From an uncultured beta proteobacterium (GTDB lineage: Bacteria > Pseudomonadota > Gammaproteobacteria > Burkholderiales > Burkholderiaceae_C), in contig CAISLN010000098.1 of assembly GCA_903886275.1 (NCBI GenBank), positions 1-64,000 of the forward strand: a stretch of DNA of 64,000 nucleotides. Reading direction: 5' to 3'. The notes beneath the pieces were generated by a model that was not told the origin of the DNA, made no database searches, and worked only from the letters and a program-made list of their open reading frames with translations. This document shows, piece after piece, positions 9,514 to 18,214 of this stretch. The translations under genes and the position numbers were made by a program. Within the stretch, counting starts at the first letter, position 1, and every line of letters begins with the position of its first letter.

Positions 9514-11211
9514 CTAGAAAGTCTTGAGCAGCGAGATCCAGACTCTCGGATCCTTGAGGGATCCATCGGCATCGTTGCCGTTCGCCGCATTGGCAAACGG
9601 ATTCGATCCGTTGCGCCATGCCACGCTGCCCTTGATTAACAAGGTGGCAGCTGCCCCATAGGTGAACCCGATGCCGGTACCGCTATAGGTTCCGGTCTTG
9701 GGATTCAAGGTGCCTACGTTGTCGTATTTGTCGCGCGTCAGTGTGGCGCTGTCAAAAAATACCGATACCGTCAAATCATCAGAGATCTTGTGCCGCAGCT
9801 CCACATTGACCATGGAGCCTTCATCGCCGCTGACTTCTGACGAGGAATAGGCACGCACGGCATCCGGTCCGGTTGCGAGAAACTTTTCCGATGAATCGAA
9901 GTTCTTGCTGGCCAGTTGACCGGAATAGGTCAGGGCCAAAGTGTCCTCTGGAGTCAGACGCTGCAATCGTCCAATGTTCCAGGCCAACTTGCTGAAATCC
10001 CCTTGCCGAGACGCGCCGTTGCTGACTTGGTCTGCGCCCTGGTCAGCCACGTTGCCAGAGAGGTCCAGATGTCCTGCGCTGTAGCTGAGTGTGAATTGGG
10101 TGAGCCCACCGCCCAACCAGCCGTCCAGCGCATCGCCCGAAAGGGACAAGGCACTGACGTCCACCTTCTTCTTACTGAGTTCCAAGCCCTGCACCGTATT
10201 GGCATAGCGCTTCTGGTCAAAAGTCATTCCCACCGACAGGTTGCGTTCATTGCTGCGCAACAGCGGATAAATGAAGTTGAGACCTTGAAGATCTGCAGTG
10301 CCCGCGTACACGGTGGACAGCATTTGGTAGCTATAGGGCAAGTTGGAAACACTGGCACCGATTCGCAATCCGTCGTATCCCAATGGGAGCGTGTAGGCGG
10401 CGCGGTAATAGGAGCTGTGGTCACTGGCATTTGCGGAAAACGCGAGCTGATCGCCTACATGCAGCGGACTGTTGATATTCATGCCCAGGGTGAGGCGTGT
10501 CTCGCCTGTACTGGTGGCACCAGAATTATCCAACTGCGCATACCCGGTGTACTTGGGCGTGTCACCAACATTCACTGCCAAGAGCGACTCGCCCTCGCTC
10601 TTTCCTGGCTCCAGAACGGAACTCACCGCCGCGCCGGGTAAGGCGTTCAATAGCGTAATCGAACGTTGCAAATCATCCGGACGAATCGGCTTTCCAACCC
10701 CATTGCGGCTTGCTATGAAATGTTGAATTTGCTGATCGCTCAGGCTTGTGCTGCCCTTTTCTTTGCGGATGTCGATGGAACCCAAGCGCCCCTCTACAAC
10801 CACCAGTTTGACGATCGCTTTGCCCAGTTCTTGCTCTGGCAAATAGGTACGAACCAGATATCCCTGGCTGCGGTAGAAACCGGTGACCGCATCGGCGGCT
10901 TGCTGCAGCCCCGAAAATGGCACTGACTTCCCCACCCACGGCAACAGCACGGACTGGATCGATGTTTCTTCGAGCAGGGTGACTCCGCCAAGTACAAATC
11001 CGCTGATCCGTACAAGCGCTGGAGAGATGTCGTCTTTGGGTGCCTGCTGTGCAGGAAAGGATGGCAGCGTGTCGGGAAGCTTGCGCGTCTCTTGCTCCTT
11101 CTGAAGCTCCCGACTCAAGGTGCCTGCATCAGGTTGCGCGTGTAGCCATGGGTGACACAGCAACAGGCCGCAAGACACGACCAAGGGCAGATGGATGAGT
11201 TTCTTTGCCAT
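9514..11211 (-). CDS. TpsB outer-membrane transporter (ShlB/FhaC/HecB family)
   Basis: This 565-residue protein has a signal peptide ending near LHAQ (residue 26) and a proline-rich linker. Two POTRA-like domains follow (about 65-215), one with SGFVLGGVT and one with the VVVEGRLGSIDI signature. The rest is a 16-strand-type beta barrel. VRAY and GDEG (near 450) correspond to the VRGY and DGD motifs of barrel strands and loop 6. The protein ends in phenylalanine, as usual for BAM substrates. It should secrete the giant exoprotein encoded 100 bp downstream on the same strand. The length (565) is typical of the family. Confidence 0.93.
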   Translation of the reverse strand: MAKKLIHLPLVVSCGLLLCHPWLHAQPDAGTLSRELQKEQETRKLPDTLPSFPAQQAPKDDISPALVRISGFVLGGVTLLEETSIQSVLLPWVGKSVPFSGLQQAADAVTGFYRSQGYLVRTYLPEQELGKAIVKLVVVEGRLGSIDIRKEKGSTSLSDQQIQHFIASRNGVGKPIRPDDLQRSITLLNALPGAAVSSVLEPGKSEGESLLAVNVGDTPKYTGYAQLDNSGATSTGETRLTLGMNINSPLHVGDQLAFSANASDHSSYYRAAYTLPLGYDGLRIGASVSNLPYSYQMLSTVYAGTADLQGLNFIYPLLRSNERNLSVGMTFDQKRYANTVQGLELSKKKVDVSALSLSGDALDGWLGGGLTQFTLSYSAGHLDLSGNVADQGADQVSNGASRQGDFSKLAWNIGRLQRLTPEDTLALTYSGQLASKNFDSSEKFLATGPDAVRAYSSSEVSGDEGSMVNVELRHKISDDLTVSVFFDSATLTRDKYDNVGTLNPKTGTYSGTGIGFTYGAAATLLIKGSVAWRNGSNPFANAANGNDADGSLKDPRVWISLLKTF

Positions 11212-11856
11212 GCAAGCTACGCTTTCAACAAACTTTATTTTTCGTTACGGCAGCAGACAAGATGCCAATCCATGAGCGATTGGCACCACATATCCGTTGC
11301 TTTTTCTATCCGCTCACGGTATCTCCAACGCTGACCCCGTGGCGGCGTAGTATGCGTGAAATTATGTTCATTATCGAACATTGAAGAATTTTTTTATGTG
11401 TGACACCGGGTAACTTGGCTTGCAAAAAAAACACCTGGGCCCAGTTTTTAGGCTGCTGATGGAACTGGACTGGAGACAAATTCCATCTGTTCAGCCCAAT
11501 GTTTGAATGCAAGCACATGGCAATGAAGAAGCTGCCCTTAAAGGGGGCAACCGCAAACAAGCTTCAAGAATCAGCCAAGCGCGGGGCTGAGCGGCCACCT
11601 TGTCGCGCGCCCAGGGCAAACAGTTTGTACCGGCAACTTCGACCGTTAATGCAGTGGTCCCGGAGGAGGTCCGTGAACCGGAGTTCGAGCAACTCTGGTT
11701 TGAAAGGAGTGGCGAAAACGACAGCACTTTTCAACGACTACGTTGCTCGATTTGGGGTCTAACCTGTCGCCCGATCCGAGCCACAAGGGCAAGCTGCAGG
11801 CGGCTCAGCCCCAACGTCAACCGCCCCTTGCGAGAGCCGCCATAGTCCAAGCGCCT
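11212..11856. other. Intergenic region upstream of tpsB, no recognisable gene
   Basis: About 645 bp separate the tpsB start from the VF530-family gene. No reading frame here looks like a known protein. It holds a short inverted repeat (11364-11381) and a 23-base direct copy (about 11596-11618) of a segment inside the neighbouring VF530 gene (about 11907-11929). The tps promoter should lie here. Confidence 0.5.
11364..11381 (-). promoter_or_regulatory. Candidate operator upstream of the tpsBA locus
   Basis: ATGTTC and GAACAT form a perfect 6-base inverted repeat around a 6-base AT-rich spacer, about 150 bp upstream of the tpsB start, in an AT-rich stretch. The position suits a regulator-binding site. 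No regulator gene lies next to it, so the role is inferred from symmetry and position only. Confidence 0.3.
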
Positions 11857-12156
11857 TCAGGACTGGCGCCTCTGCTCGCGCAGCATAAAGAGGTAAAGAC
11901 TCTCCACCTTGTCGCGCGCCCAGGGCGTCTTGCGCAGCAGCTTCAGGCTCGATGCGACGCTGGGCTCGTGGCTGAAGCAGCGCAGCGGAATGCGCTGGGC
12001 CAGGCCGTCCCAGCCATAGCCCTCGGCCAGCGCCGTGACGATGGCCTCCAGCGTCAGGCCATGCAAGGGGTTGTGCGCTTGCTTGGCCGGCGGAGTTGCC
12101 GGCGCTGATGGAGGGGGCGCGGCAGGAGCGGGTGGGGCTGCGGGGATATCGGTCAT
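11857..12156 (-). CDS. VF530-family (DUF2132) small DNA-binding-like protein
   Basis: This 99-residue protein has a proline/alanine-rich N-terminal tail (about 1-25) and then the compact VF530 core: HNPLHGLTLEAIVTALAEGY, a central IPLRCF segment and a closing KLLRKTPWARDKVE helix. Members are small helical proteins, one known from a structural-genomics structure, with a suspected nucleic-acid role. An ATG three codons further upstream (12165) is an alternative start. It lies 37 bp downstream of the response regulator on the same strand and may be co-transcribed. Confidence 0.8.
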   Translation of the reverse strand: MTDIPAAPPAPAAPPPSAPATPPAKQAHNPLHGLTLEAIVTALAEGYGWDGLAQRIPLRCFSHEPSVASSLKLLRKTPWARDKVESLYLFMLREQRRQS

Positions 12157-12193
12157 GGCCTGCATTTTAGGGGGCACAGGTCGATGGTTCCCT

Positions 12194-13171
12194 TCACATT
12201 TCGAACTGCGGCTGCAACAAGCGGATGCGCCCCATGGCCATGCCGGCGGCGGCGGTGCGGGTTTCCACGCCGAGCTTGACGAACACATGTTCCAGGTGCT
12301 TTTTCACCGTCATCGGGCTGCTGCCCAGGATGTCGCCTATGTCCTTGTTGGTCTTGCCCTTGACCACCCAATACAGCACCTCGGCCTCCTTGGGCGTGAG
12401 CTTGAAGGACAGGCCAATCGCCTCGATCACCGCCGTGTCGGACACCTCGCGCATCACGATCAGCCAGTCGCCCAATCCTTCGGCATCGTCGATCTGCTGG
12501 TGCAGCCGAAACGAAAGCCGCTTGGCACCCTGCTCCAGCGTCAGGCGCGGTGGCTCGCCGGGCTGCTCGAGTTGGCTCAGACACTGTTGCAGCCATTCCT
12601 TCACTTGCGGTGGTGTGTGCGGTGCCTGCGTGGCGCAATAGCGCTCCAGCAGTTCGCGCGCCAGCGGCGTTTGCCACAGCAAGGCGCCATCAGACGCGCG
12701 CACGGTGATGGTGGCGTAGCCAAAGGCATCGAGCGCGTTGCGGGTCTGGCGGCGCTCACGCGCACCGGCCAGATGCACCGCCATGCGCGCCATCACCTCC
12801 TTGGGTTTGATCGGCTTGGTGACATAGTCCACCGCACCGCATTCGAGCGCGGCCACCAGGTGCTCGGTCTCGGTCAGCCCGGTCATAAAAATGATGGGAA
12901 TGTGCGCGGTGGCGGCCAAGGCTTTCAGGCGCCGCGCCACCTCAAAGCCGTCCATGCCGGGCATCATGGCGTCCAGCAGCACCACATCGGGCAGGGCCTG
13001 CAAGGCGCGTTGAAGCGCGGCCTCGCCGCTGGTGGCAATCAGCACGGTGTAGCCCGATTCGTCCAGCGCGTCGTGCAACACCGACAGGTTGTCGGGCACA
13101 TCGTCCACGATCAGCACCACGTCGCTGTTGCCGCGGTCGAGTGTGCTTGCAATGTCAATCATGGGCTTCAT
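12194..13171 (-). CDS. Response regulator, receiver plus LuxR-type output domain
   Basis: This 325-residue protein has an N-terminal receiver domain (about 18-135) with the DD pair at 23-24, phospho-acceptor D67 in LLDAMMPGMDG and conserved K119 in TKP. A middle segment (about 145-245) has no recognised domain. The C-terminus is a LuxR/FixJ helix-turn-helix (about 255-315: LTPKEAEVLYWV, then NKDIGDILGSSPMTVKKHL). It overlaps the end of the upstream hybrid kinase gene by 17 bp, so the two are almost certainly translated together and form a phosphorelay. Likely targets are the divergent urease operon or transport genes, but no binding site is identifiable. Confidence 0.9.
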   Translation of the reverse strand: MKPMIDIASTLDRGNSDVVLIVDDVPDNLSVLHDALDESGYTVLIATSGEAALQRALQALPDVVLLDAMMPGMDGFEVARRLKALAATAHIPIIFMTGLTETEHLVAALECGAVDYVTKPIKPKEVMARMAVHLAGARERRQTRNALDAFGYATITVRASDGALLWQTPLARELLERYCATQAPHTPPQVKEWLQQCLSQLEQPGEPPRLTLEQGAKRLSFRLHQQIDDAEGLGDWLIVMREVSDTAVIEAIGLSFKLTPKEAEVLYWVVKGKTNKDIGDILGSSPMTVKKHLEHVFVKLGVETRTAAAGMAMGRIRLLQPQFEM

Positions 13172-16100
13172 CGAGCGCCTTCTGTATTTGGATCAGCATG
13201 GTTTCAAACTGGTAGAGGCGCGCCAACGCGGTTTGCGCCTGAAGGAAAGCGGCGCAAGGCGGATGGGCCAGGGCCATTTCACCCAGCTGGTTGAGGATGC
13301 CGCGAAAGTAGCCCAGTTGCACCAAGGCCTGCAGGGCCAGCAGCTCGTCGCGCGGCGGCGTGGCTGCAGGATACAGCGCGGCTGGCGCTGGCGCAGGGAC
13401 GGCGCTGTCCACCTCCTGTGTGAGCCAGCTCAAACACAGGCGGCGCTCCAGCCAGTCGAGCAACTCGCTGTGGCGCACCGGCTTGACGATGAAGTCCTCC
13501 AAAGCAATGCCCAGGCCATGGTCGAGCGCGCGGTCAAAGGCATTGGCCGACACAATCGCCACCGCCGGCTGCGGCCCACCCAGGGCGCGTATGCGGCGCA
13601 GGGTTTCCCAACCGTCTATGCCGGGCATGGCCAGGTCCAACAGCACCACATCCGGGTTCAGTCCGGCGGCCAGCAGGTCCAGGCAATCGTGGCCGCTGGC
13701 GGCCTGGCGCAAGGCAAAGCCCAGCGGCTCCAGCAGTTGCAGCAACAGGCTGCGGTCGCCCGCTTCGTTGTCCACCACCAATATCTTGCGTCTGGGGCCG
13801 CCATAGCCGCTGCGAGAGAGCCGCTGCGCTCGCTCAGTCAGCAGACGCTGCACCCCTTCGGGCGGCATATGCAACTGCGGCAAAAACAGGCGCACGGCAA
13901 ACACCGAGCCCTGACCCGGCACGCTTTGGAGCTGCATCTCTCCGCCCATCAAATCGGTCAGCATCTTGGCAATCGTCAGGCCCAGGCCGGAGCCACCCGA
14001 GCCCTGTGCCGCACCGCGCACAAAGGGCTCATAGACCTTGTCGATTTCCAACGCCGTCATGCCGGGTCCGGTGTCCACAATTTCGATGTGCGCCATCTCT
14101 CGCGCATAGCGCACCCGCAAAATCACGCCGCCGGTTTGCGTGAACTTGATGGCATTGCCGAGCAGGTTGAAGCAGATCTGGCGCAGGCGCTTGTCGTCTG
14201 CCTTGACCCACTCGGGCAGGAGGCCCTGCACCTCGTAGCGAAAGCTCAGGCCCTTCTCCAACGCCTGCAACTCAAACATGGTGGACATGTCGGCCATGGC
14301 CGCTTCAAACTGCAGCGGCTTGCGCGCCAGCACCAGCTTGCCGGACTCGATCTGCGCGATCTCCAGCGTGCCCTCCATCAGCGAGAGCAAATGCTCGCCC
14401 CCGCGCAGGATGACGCCGAGCGCCTGCTTGCGGTGCGGCGGTATATCGGCGTCCTGCCCCATCAGCTGCGCATAGCCCAGGATGCTGTTGAGCGGCGTGC
14501 GCAGCTCGTGGCTGATGGCACTGATGTAGCGGCTCTTGGCGGCATTGGCCTGGTCGGCCTGTTTGCGCGCCAACTCGGCCACCTGCTTGGCCTCTTGCAG
14601 CGCCCTGTCGGTCTGGCGGTGCAACTCAATTTCGACCATCAGCAAATGCGTTTGGCGGTTGCTTTCTTCTTGCGCCACCGATCGGCTTTTGTGCGCCAGC
14701 ACCAGCCACCAGGCCACGATGCCCGAGAGCAGCAAGAGCACGGCAAAGGCCTTGGAAAAGCCCGACTGCAGGGCCGCGCGCAAAGCAGCCTGTTGGTCGG
14801 CGACATAGGCCATGGCGGCAAAGGCCGAGAGCTCCTGGCGGTAGAACATGGCAAACACGGTGACCAGCAGCGGCACGATCACCGCCATCAACAGCACGAA
14901 GTGCGACAGGCCCCGGTCCAGATAGGGCCACACCTGTTGGGGCAGCATCCAGCGCAGCGCACCCGACCATTGCACGGCCAGACTGGCGTGGGGTTTGCAG
15001 ACATCGCCACAGCGCGCGTCCAGCGTGCAGCACAGCGAGCAGATCGGCCCTTGGTAGGCCGGGCAATGCGCCATGTCCGGGCCTTCGTAGTTGCGCTCGC
15101 AGATGACGCAGCGGCTGGGCAGCAGGCGCGAATAGCCGCCCTGCCCTTCCACAGAATGCCGTGCAATGTAATAGCGGCCCTTGGTGGCCCAAGCCAACAG
15201 CGGCGATGTGAGCATCGCCGTGACCAGCGCCACCAGCGCCGAGAAGGCCTGTGCCATGGCGCCGAATACACCCAGATAAGCGGCAATCGACAGGCTGGAC
15301 GCCAACACCATGGCGCCCACGCCCACCGGATTGATGTCGTACAAATGGGCGCGCTTGAACTCAATGCCCTTGGGCGACAGGCCCAGCGGCTTGTTGATCA
15401 CCAAATCGGCCACCACCGCCATGATCCAGGCAATGGCGATGTTGGAGTACAGGCCCAGCACATCGCCCAGCGCCTGGAACACATTCATCTCCATCAGCAT
15501 GAAGGCGATCAGGCTGTTGAACACCACCCAAACCACGCGCCCGGGGTGGCTGTGCGTCAGGCGCGAGAAAAAATTGCTCCAGGCCAGCGAGCCGGCATAG
15601 GCATTGGTGACATTGATCTTGAGCTGCGACAGCACCACAAAAAGGGCCGTGGCCGCCACCGCCCAACCCAGTTTGGGAAACACATATTCATAGGCCGCCA
15701 GGTACATCTGGTTGGGGTCCACCGCGCGGTCGGCGGGCACGCTGTGGCGGATAGCCAGGTAGGCCAGATAGGCGCCGCCCAACATCTTGACCACACCCAA
15801 AACCACCCAGCCCGGCCCGCCCATCAGCACCGCCAACCACCAGCGTTTGCGGTTGGCGTGCGTCTGCTGCGGCATAAAGCGCAGGTAGTCGGCCTGCTCG
15901 CCCATTTGCGTGATCAGGGCAATGCCCACCGTGAGCGCTGCACCAAACAGGCGCACATCGAAGCTACCGGCCACGCCAAATTCACCGGCGTAGTGCGTGA
16001 TGCCATTAAAGGCAGAGGGATCGCGCACCAGAACGAAACAGAAGGGCAGGACCAGCATCAAGAGCCAAATCGGTTGCGTCCACAATTGCAGCTGGCTGAT

Positions 16101-16658
16101 GGTGGACACGCCATGCGTGACAAGCGGGATCACCACCAGCGCGCAAATCAGGTAGCCCCAGGTGGGCGGAATGTCCAGCGCGAGCTCCAACGCATAGGCC
16201 ATGACGGCCGCCTCCAAGGCAAAGAAGATGAAGGTAAAGGAGGCATAGATGAGCGAGGTAATGGTGGAGCCGATGTAGCCAAAGCCCGCACCGCGCGTGA
16301 GCAGGTCCATGTCCACGCCATAGCGGGCCGCATACACGCTGATGGGCAGGCCAGCCAGAAAGATCACCAGCCCGGTGACCAAAATGGCCCAGAAGGCGTT
16401 CTCAAAACCATACTGCACCAAGAGCGTGGCGCCTACGGCTTCGAGCACCAAAAACGAGGCAGCACCAAAGGCCGTATTGGCCACGCGCCACTCGGACCAG
16501 CGCCTGAAACGCTGCGGCGTGAAACGCAGGGCGTAGTCCTCCATGGTCTCGCTGGCGACCCAGTTGTTGTAGTCACGGCGGATCTTGACCACCCGCTGGC
16601 GGGCAGCGGGCTTGGTGGGGCTTGCGTCAGTGGGGCTGGCTGGCTGGTCTGGGTGCAC
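13155..16658 (-). CDS. NCS1-type permease fused to hybrid histidine kinase
   Basis: This 1167-residue protein joins a transporter to a sensor kinase. Residues about 30-490 look like an NCS1 (cytosine/purine/allantoin) permease, with about 12 hydrophobic segments and ETMEDYALRF plus YGVDMDLLTRGAGFGY signatures. A cysteine cluster follows (C517, C520, C532, C540, C543, C544, C550, C554), then two more membrane segments (about 585-605 and 635-655). A coiled linker leads to HisKA (H717 in SHELRTPLN), HATPase (N-box 831-838, DTGPGM 862-867, GGSGLGL) and a receiver with D1008. The last about 100 residues may be an Hpt-like helical domain but lack an obvious phospho-histidine. The start is GTG; an in-frame TAA lies only two codons upstream. 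Substrate sensing of urea or a purine breakdown product is inferred from the urease neighbours. Confidence 0.88.
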   Translation of the reverse strand: MHPDQPASPTDASPTKPAARQRVVKIRRDYNNWVASETMEDYALRFTPQRFRRWSEWRVANTAFGAASFLVLEAVGATLLVQYGFENAFWAILVTGLVIFLAGLPISVYAARYGVDMDLLTRGAGFGYIGSTITSLIYASFTFIFFALEAAVMAYALELALDIPPTWGYLICALVVIPLVTHGVSTISQLQLWTQPIWLLMLVLPFCFVLVRDPSAFNGITHYAGEFGVAGSFDVRLFGAALTVGIALITQMGEQADYLRFMPQQTHANRKRWWLAVLMGGPGWVVLGVVKMLGGAYLAYLAIRHSVPADRAVDPNQMYLAAYEYVFPKLGWAVAATALFVVLSQLKINVTNAYAGSLAWSNFFSRLTHSHPGRVVWVVFNSLIAFMLMEMNVFQALGDVLGLYSNIAIAWIMAVVADLVINKPLGLSPKGIEFKRAHLYDINPVGVGAMVLASSLSIAAYLGVFGAMAQAFSALVALVTAMLTSPLLAWATKGRYYIARHSVEGQGGYSRLLPSRCVICERNYEGPDMAHCPAYQGPICSLCCTLDARCGDVCKPHASLAVQWSGALRWMLPQQVWPYLDRGLSHFVLLMAVIVPLLVTVFAMFYRQELSAFAAMAYVADQQAALRAALQSGFSKAFAVLLLLSGIVAWWLVLAHKSRSVAQEESNRQTHLLMVEIELHRQTDRALQEAKQVAELARKQADQANAAKSRYISAISHELRTPLNSILGYAQLMGQDADIPPHRKQALGVILRGGEHLLSLMEGTLEIAQIESGKLVLARKPLQFEAAMADMSTMFELQALEKGLSFRYEVQGLLPEWVKADDKRLRQICFNLLGNAIKFTQTGGVILRVRYAREMAHIEIVDTGPGMTALEIDKVYEPFVRGAAQGSGGSGLGLTIAKMLTDLMGGEMQLQSVPGQGSVFAVRLFLPQLHMPPEGVQRLLTERAQRLSRSGYGGPRRKILVVDNEAGDRSLLLQLLEPLGFALRQAASGHDCLDLLAAGLNPDVVLLDLAMPGIDGWETLRRIRALGGPQPAVAIVSANAFDRALDHGLGIALEDFIVKPVRHSELLDWLERRLCLSWLTQEVDSAVPAPAPAALYPAATPPRDELLALQALVQLGYFRGILNQLGEMALAHPPCAAFLQAQTALARLYQFETMLIQIQKALDEAHD

Positions 16659-16798
16659 CGGTTAAGGGCAGCATGTTCCATGCCAATGGTTTGTGTGCAG
16701 GGTGCCATGGCGGCCTGCGTGCCTTCGGACTCGTGACCAAGCCCGAAGTTCCTTACGTGCGTCTGAGTGCCGCAGTCCGCGTGGGGCCATTGCAACAG

Positions 16799-16813
16799 GG
16801 CACGACCCTTGCT
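16799..16813 (+). promoter_or_regulatory. Sigma-54 (RpoN) promoter for the urease operon
   Basis: GGCACG, four bases, then TTGCT matches the -24/-12 consensus, with the invariant GG (16799-16800) and GC (16811-16812) exactly 12 bases apart. Transcription would start near 16824 and read into ureA, whose ATG is at 16931. The 272-bp gap between the divergent kinase gene and ureA holds no gene. RpoN control, usually with NtrC, would tie urease expression to nitrogen limitation. I did not find a convincing NtrC palindrome. Confidence 0.7.
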
Positions 16814-16930
16814 TAGGTGTTTGCATTAATCTGCAGCCTGAACTAAAGATACCAGCCGCACCATGAAATGAACACCGCGTGTTCGGTCCTCCCTTGCGGG
16901 CCGCGCGCGCTAACTTTTGAGTGAAACGAA

Positions 16931-17233
<303 letters not shown>

Positions 17234-17252
17234 CCCCACGGAGGAACTGACC

Positions 17253-17861
17253 ATGCGTACCAGCCTGAAAACCATTGCCACCCTGCTCATCGCTGCCGCC
17301 ACGTCTGCCAGCGCCCTGGCCCATACAGGTGCGGACGCGCACCAGCACATGGGCTTTTTGGCCGGCTTTTTGCATCCCTTCACCGGCCTGGACCACATGG
17401 CGGTCATGCTGGCCGTAGGTATGTGGAGCGCCCTGATTGCCAAACAGTTGGGCCATGAAATGCTGTGGGGCCCACTGGGCTTTGCCAATATGCTGCTGGC
17501 CGGCGCCGCGCTGGGCCTGCAGGGCGTGCAGATTCCCGCTGTCGAGCCGCTGATTGCCGCCTCGCTGGTGGCCACTGGTTTGTTGGTGCTGAGCAAGCTG
17601 CCTCTGCGCGGCCTTGTTGCGGCGCTGCTGGTGGGACTTTTTGCCGTCTTCCATGGCCTGGCGCATGGCCATGAACTGGCCGACAACGCCAACGCCTTCC
17701 CGGCGCTGGCCGGCATGGTCTGCGCCACGCTGCTGCTCCACGGCATGGGCCTCGCGATGGGCTGGTCGCTGCGCGGTGCCAACGTCTGGGTGCCACGCCT
17801 GCTCGGTGGCGCCGTGGCGGCCTTTGGCAGCGCGCTGCTTGTGCTGCAACTGAGCAACTAA
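17253..17861 (+). CDS. ureJ: HupE/UreJ-family nickel permease
   Basis: This 202-residue membrane protein has a cleavable-type signal (about 1-24, ending ALA-HTG), then about six hydrophobic segments. The family motif [16 protein letters not shown] lies near residue 40, and a second histidine-rich helix reads FHGLAHGHE. HupE/UreJ proteins import nickel or cobalt, here for urease metallation. The start at 17253 is chosen because GGAGGAAC lies just before it; a longer frame from 17217 has no such site and would overlap ureA. It sits between ureA and ureB, an arrangement common in Comamonadaceae. Confidence 0.93.
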   Translation: MRTSLKTIATLLIAAATSASALAHTGADAHQHMGFLAGFLHPFTGLDHMAVMLAVGMWSALIAKQLGHEMLWGPLGFANMLLAGAALGLQGVQIPAVEPLIAASLVATGLLVLSKLPLRGLVAALLVGLFAVFHGLAHGHELADNANAFPALAGMVCATLLLHGMGLAMGWSLRGANVWVPRLLGGAVAAFGSALLVLQLSN

Positions 17862-17878
17862 GAACCGAGAACGCACAC

Positions 17879-18214
17879 ATGACCCCAGGCGAAATCCTCA
17901 CCGACGAAGGTGAACACATTCTCAACGCCGGCCGGCGCACGTTGACGCTGGTGGTGCAAAACCGCTCTGACCGTCCGGTGCAGGTCGGCTCGCATTACCA
18001 CTTTGCCGAGACCAATGAGGCGCTCGGCTTTGACCGCACGGCCGCGCAGGGCATGCGCCTGAACATTGCATCGGGATCGGCCGTGCGCTTTGAGCCGGGC
18101 CAGCAACGCACGGTGGAGCTGGTGGACTATGCCGGTGACCGCGTGGTGTACGGATTCAGAGGTTTGACGCAGGGGCCGTTGGCCGCCTCAGTGGCGAAGC
18201 AGGGAACAAAGTAA
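17879..18214 (+). CDS. ureB: Urease subunit beta
   Basis: This 111-residue protein starts [11 protein letters not shown] and carries the beta-subunit core [13 protein letters not shown], with [30 protein letters not shown] sequence behind it. The length is close to the usual 101-110. It is a structural part of the (UreABC)3 complex. Its TAA stop shares the last A with the ATG of ureC, so the two are translationally coupled. Confidence 0.97.
   Translation: MTPGEILTDEGEHILNAGRRTLTLVVQNRSDRPVQVGSHYHFAETNEALGFDRTAAQGMRLNIASGSAVRFEPGQQRTVELVDYAGDRVVYGFRGLTQGPLAASVAKQGTK

Noticed and set aside
16640-16720. NtrC-type binding palindrome upstream of ureA
   Set aside because: Half sites such as GGTGCACC and GGTGCC occur, but no pair has the expected spacing and symmetry.
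13089-16736. A 1215-codon open frame on the plus strand
   Set aside because: It is the antisense of the permease-kinase gene; its translation is rich in H, Q, R and A without any domain, while the minus strand has clear motifs in order.
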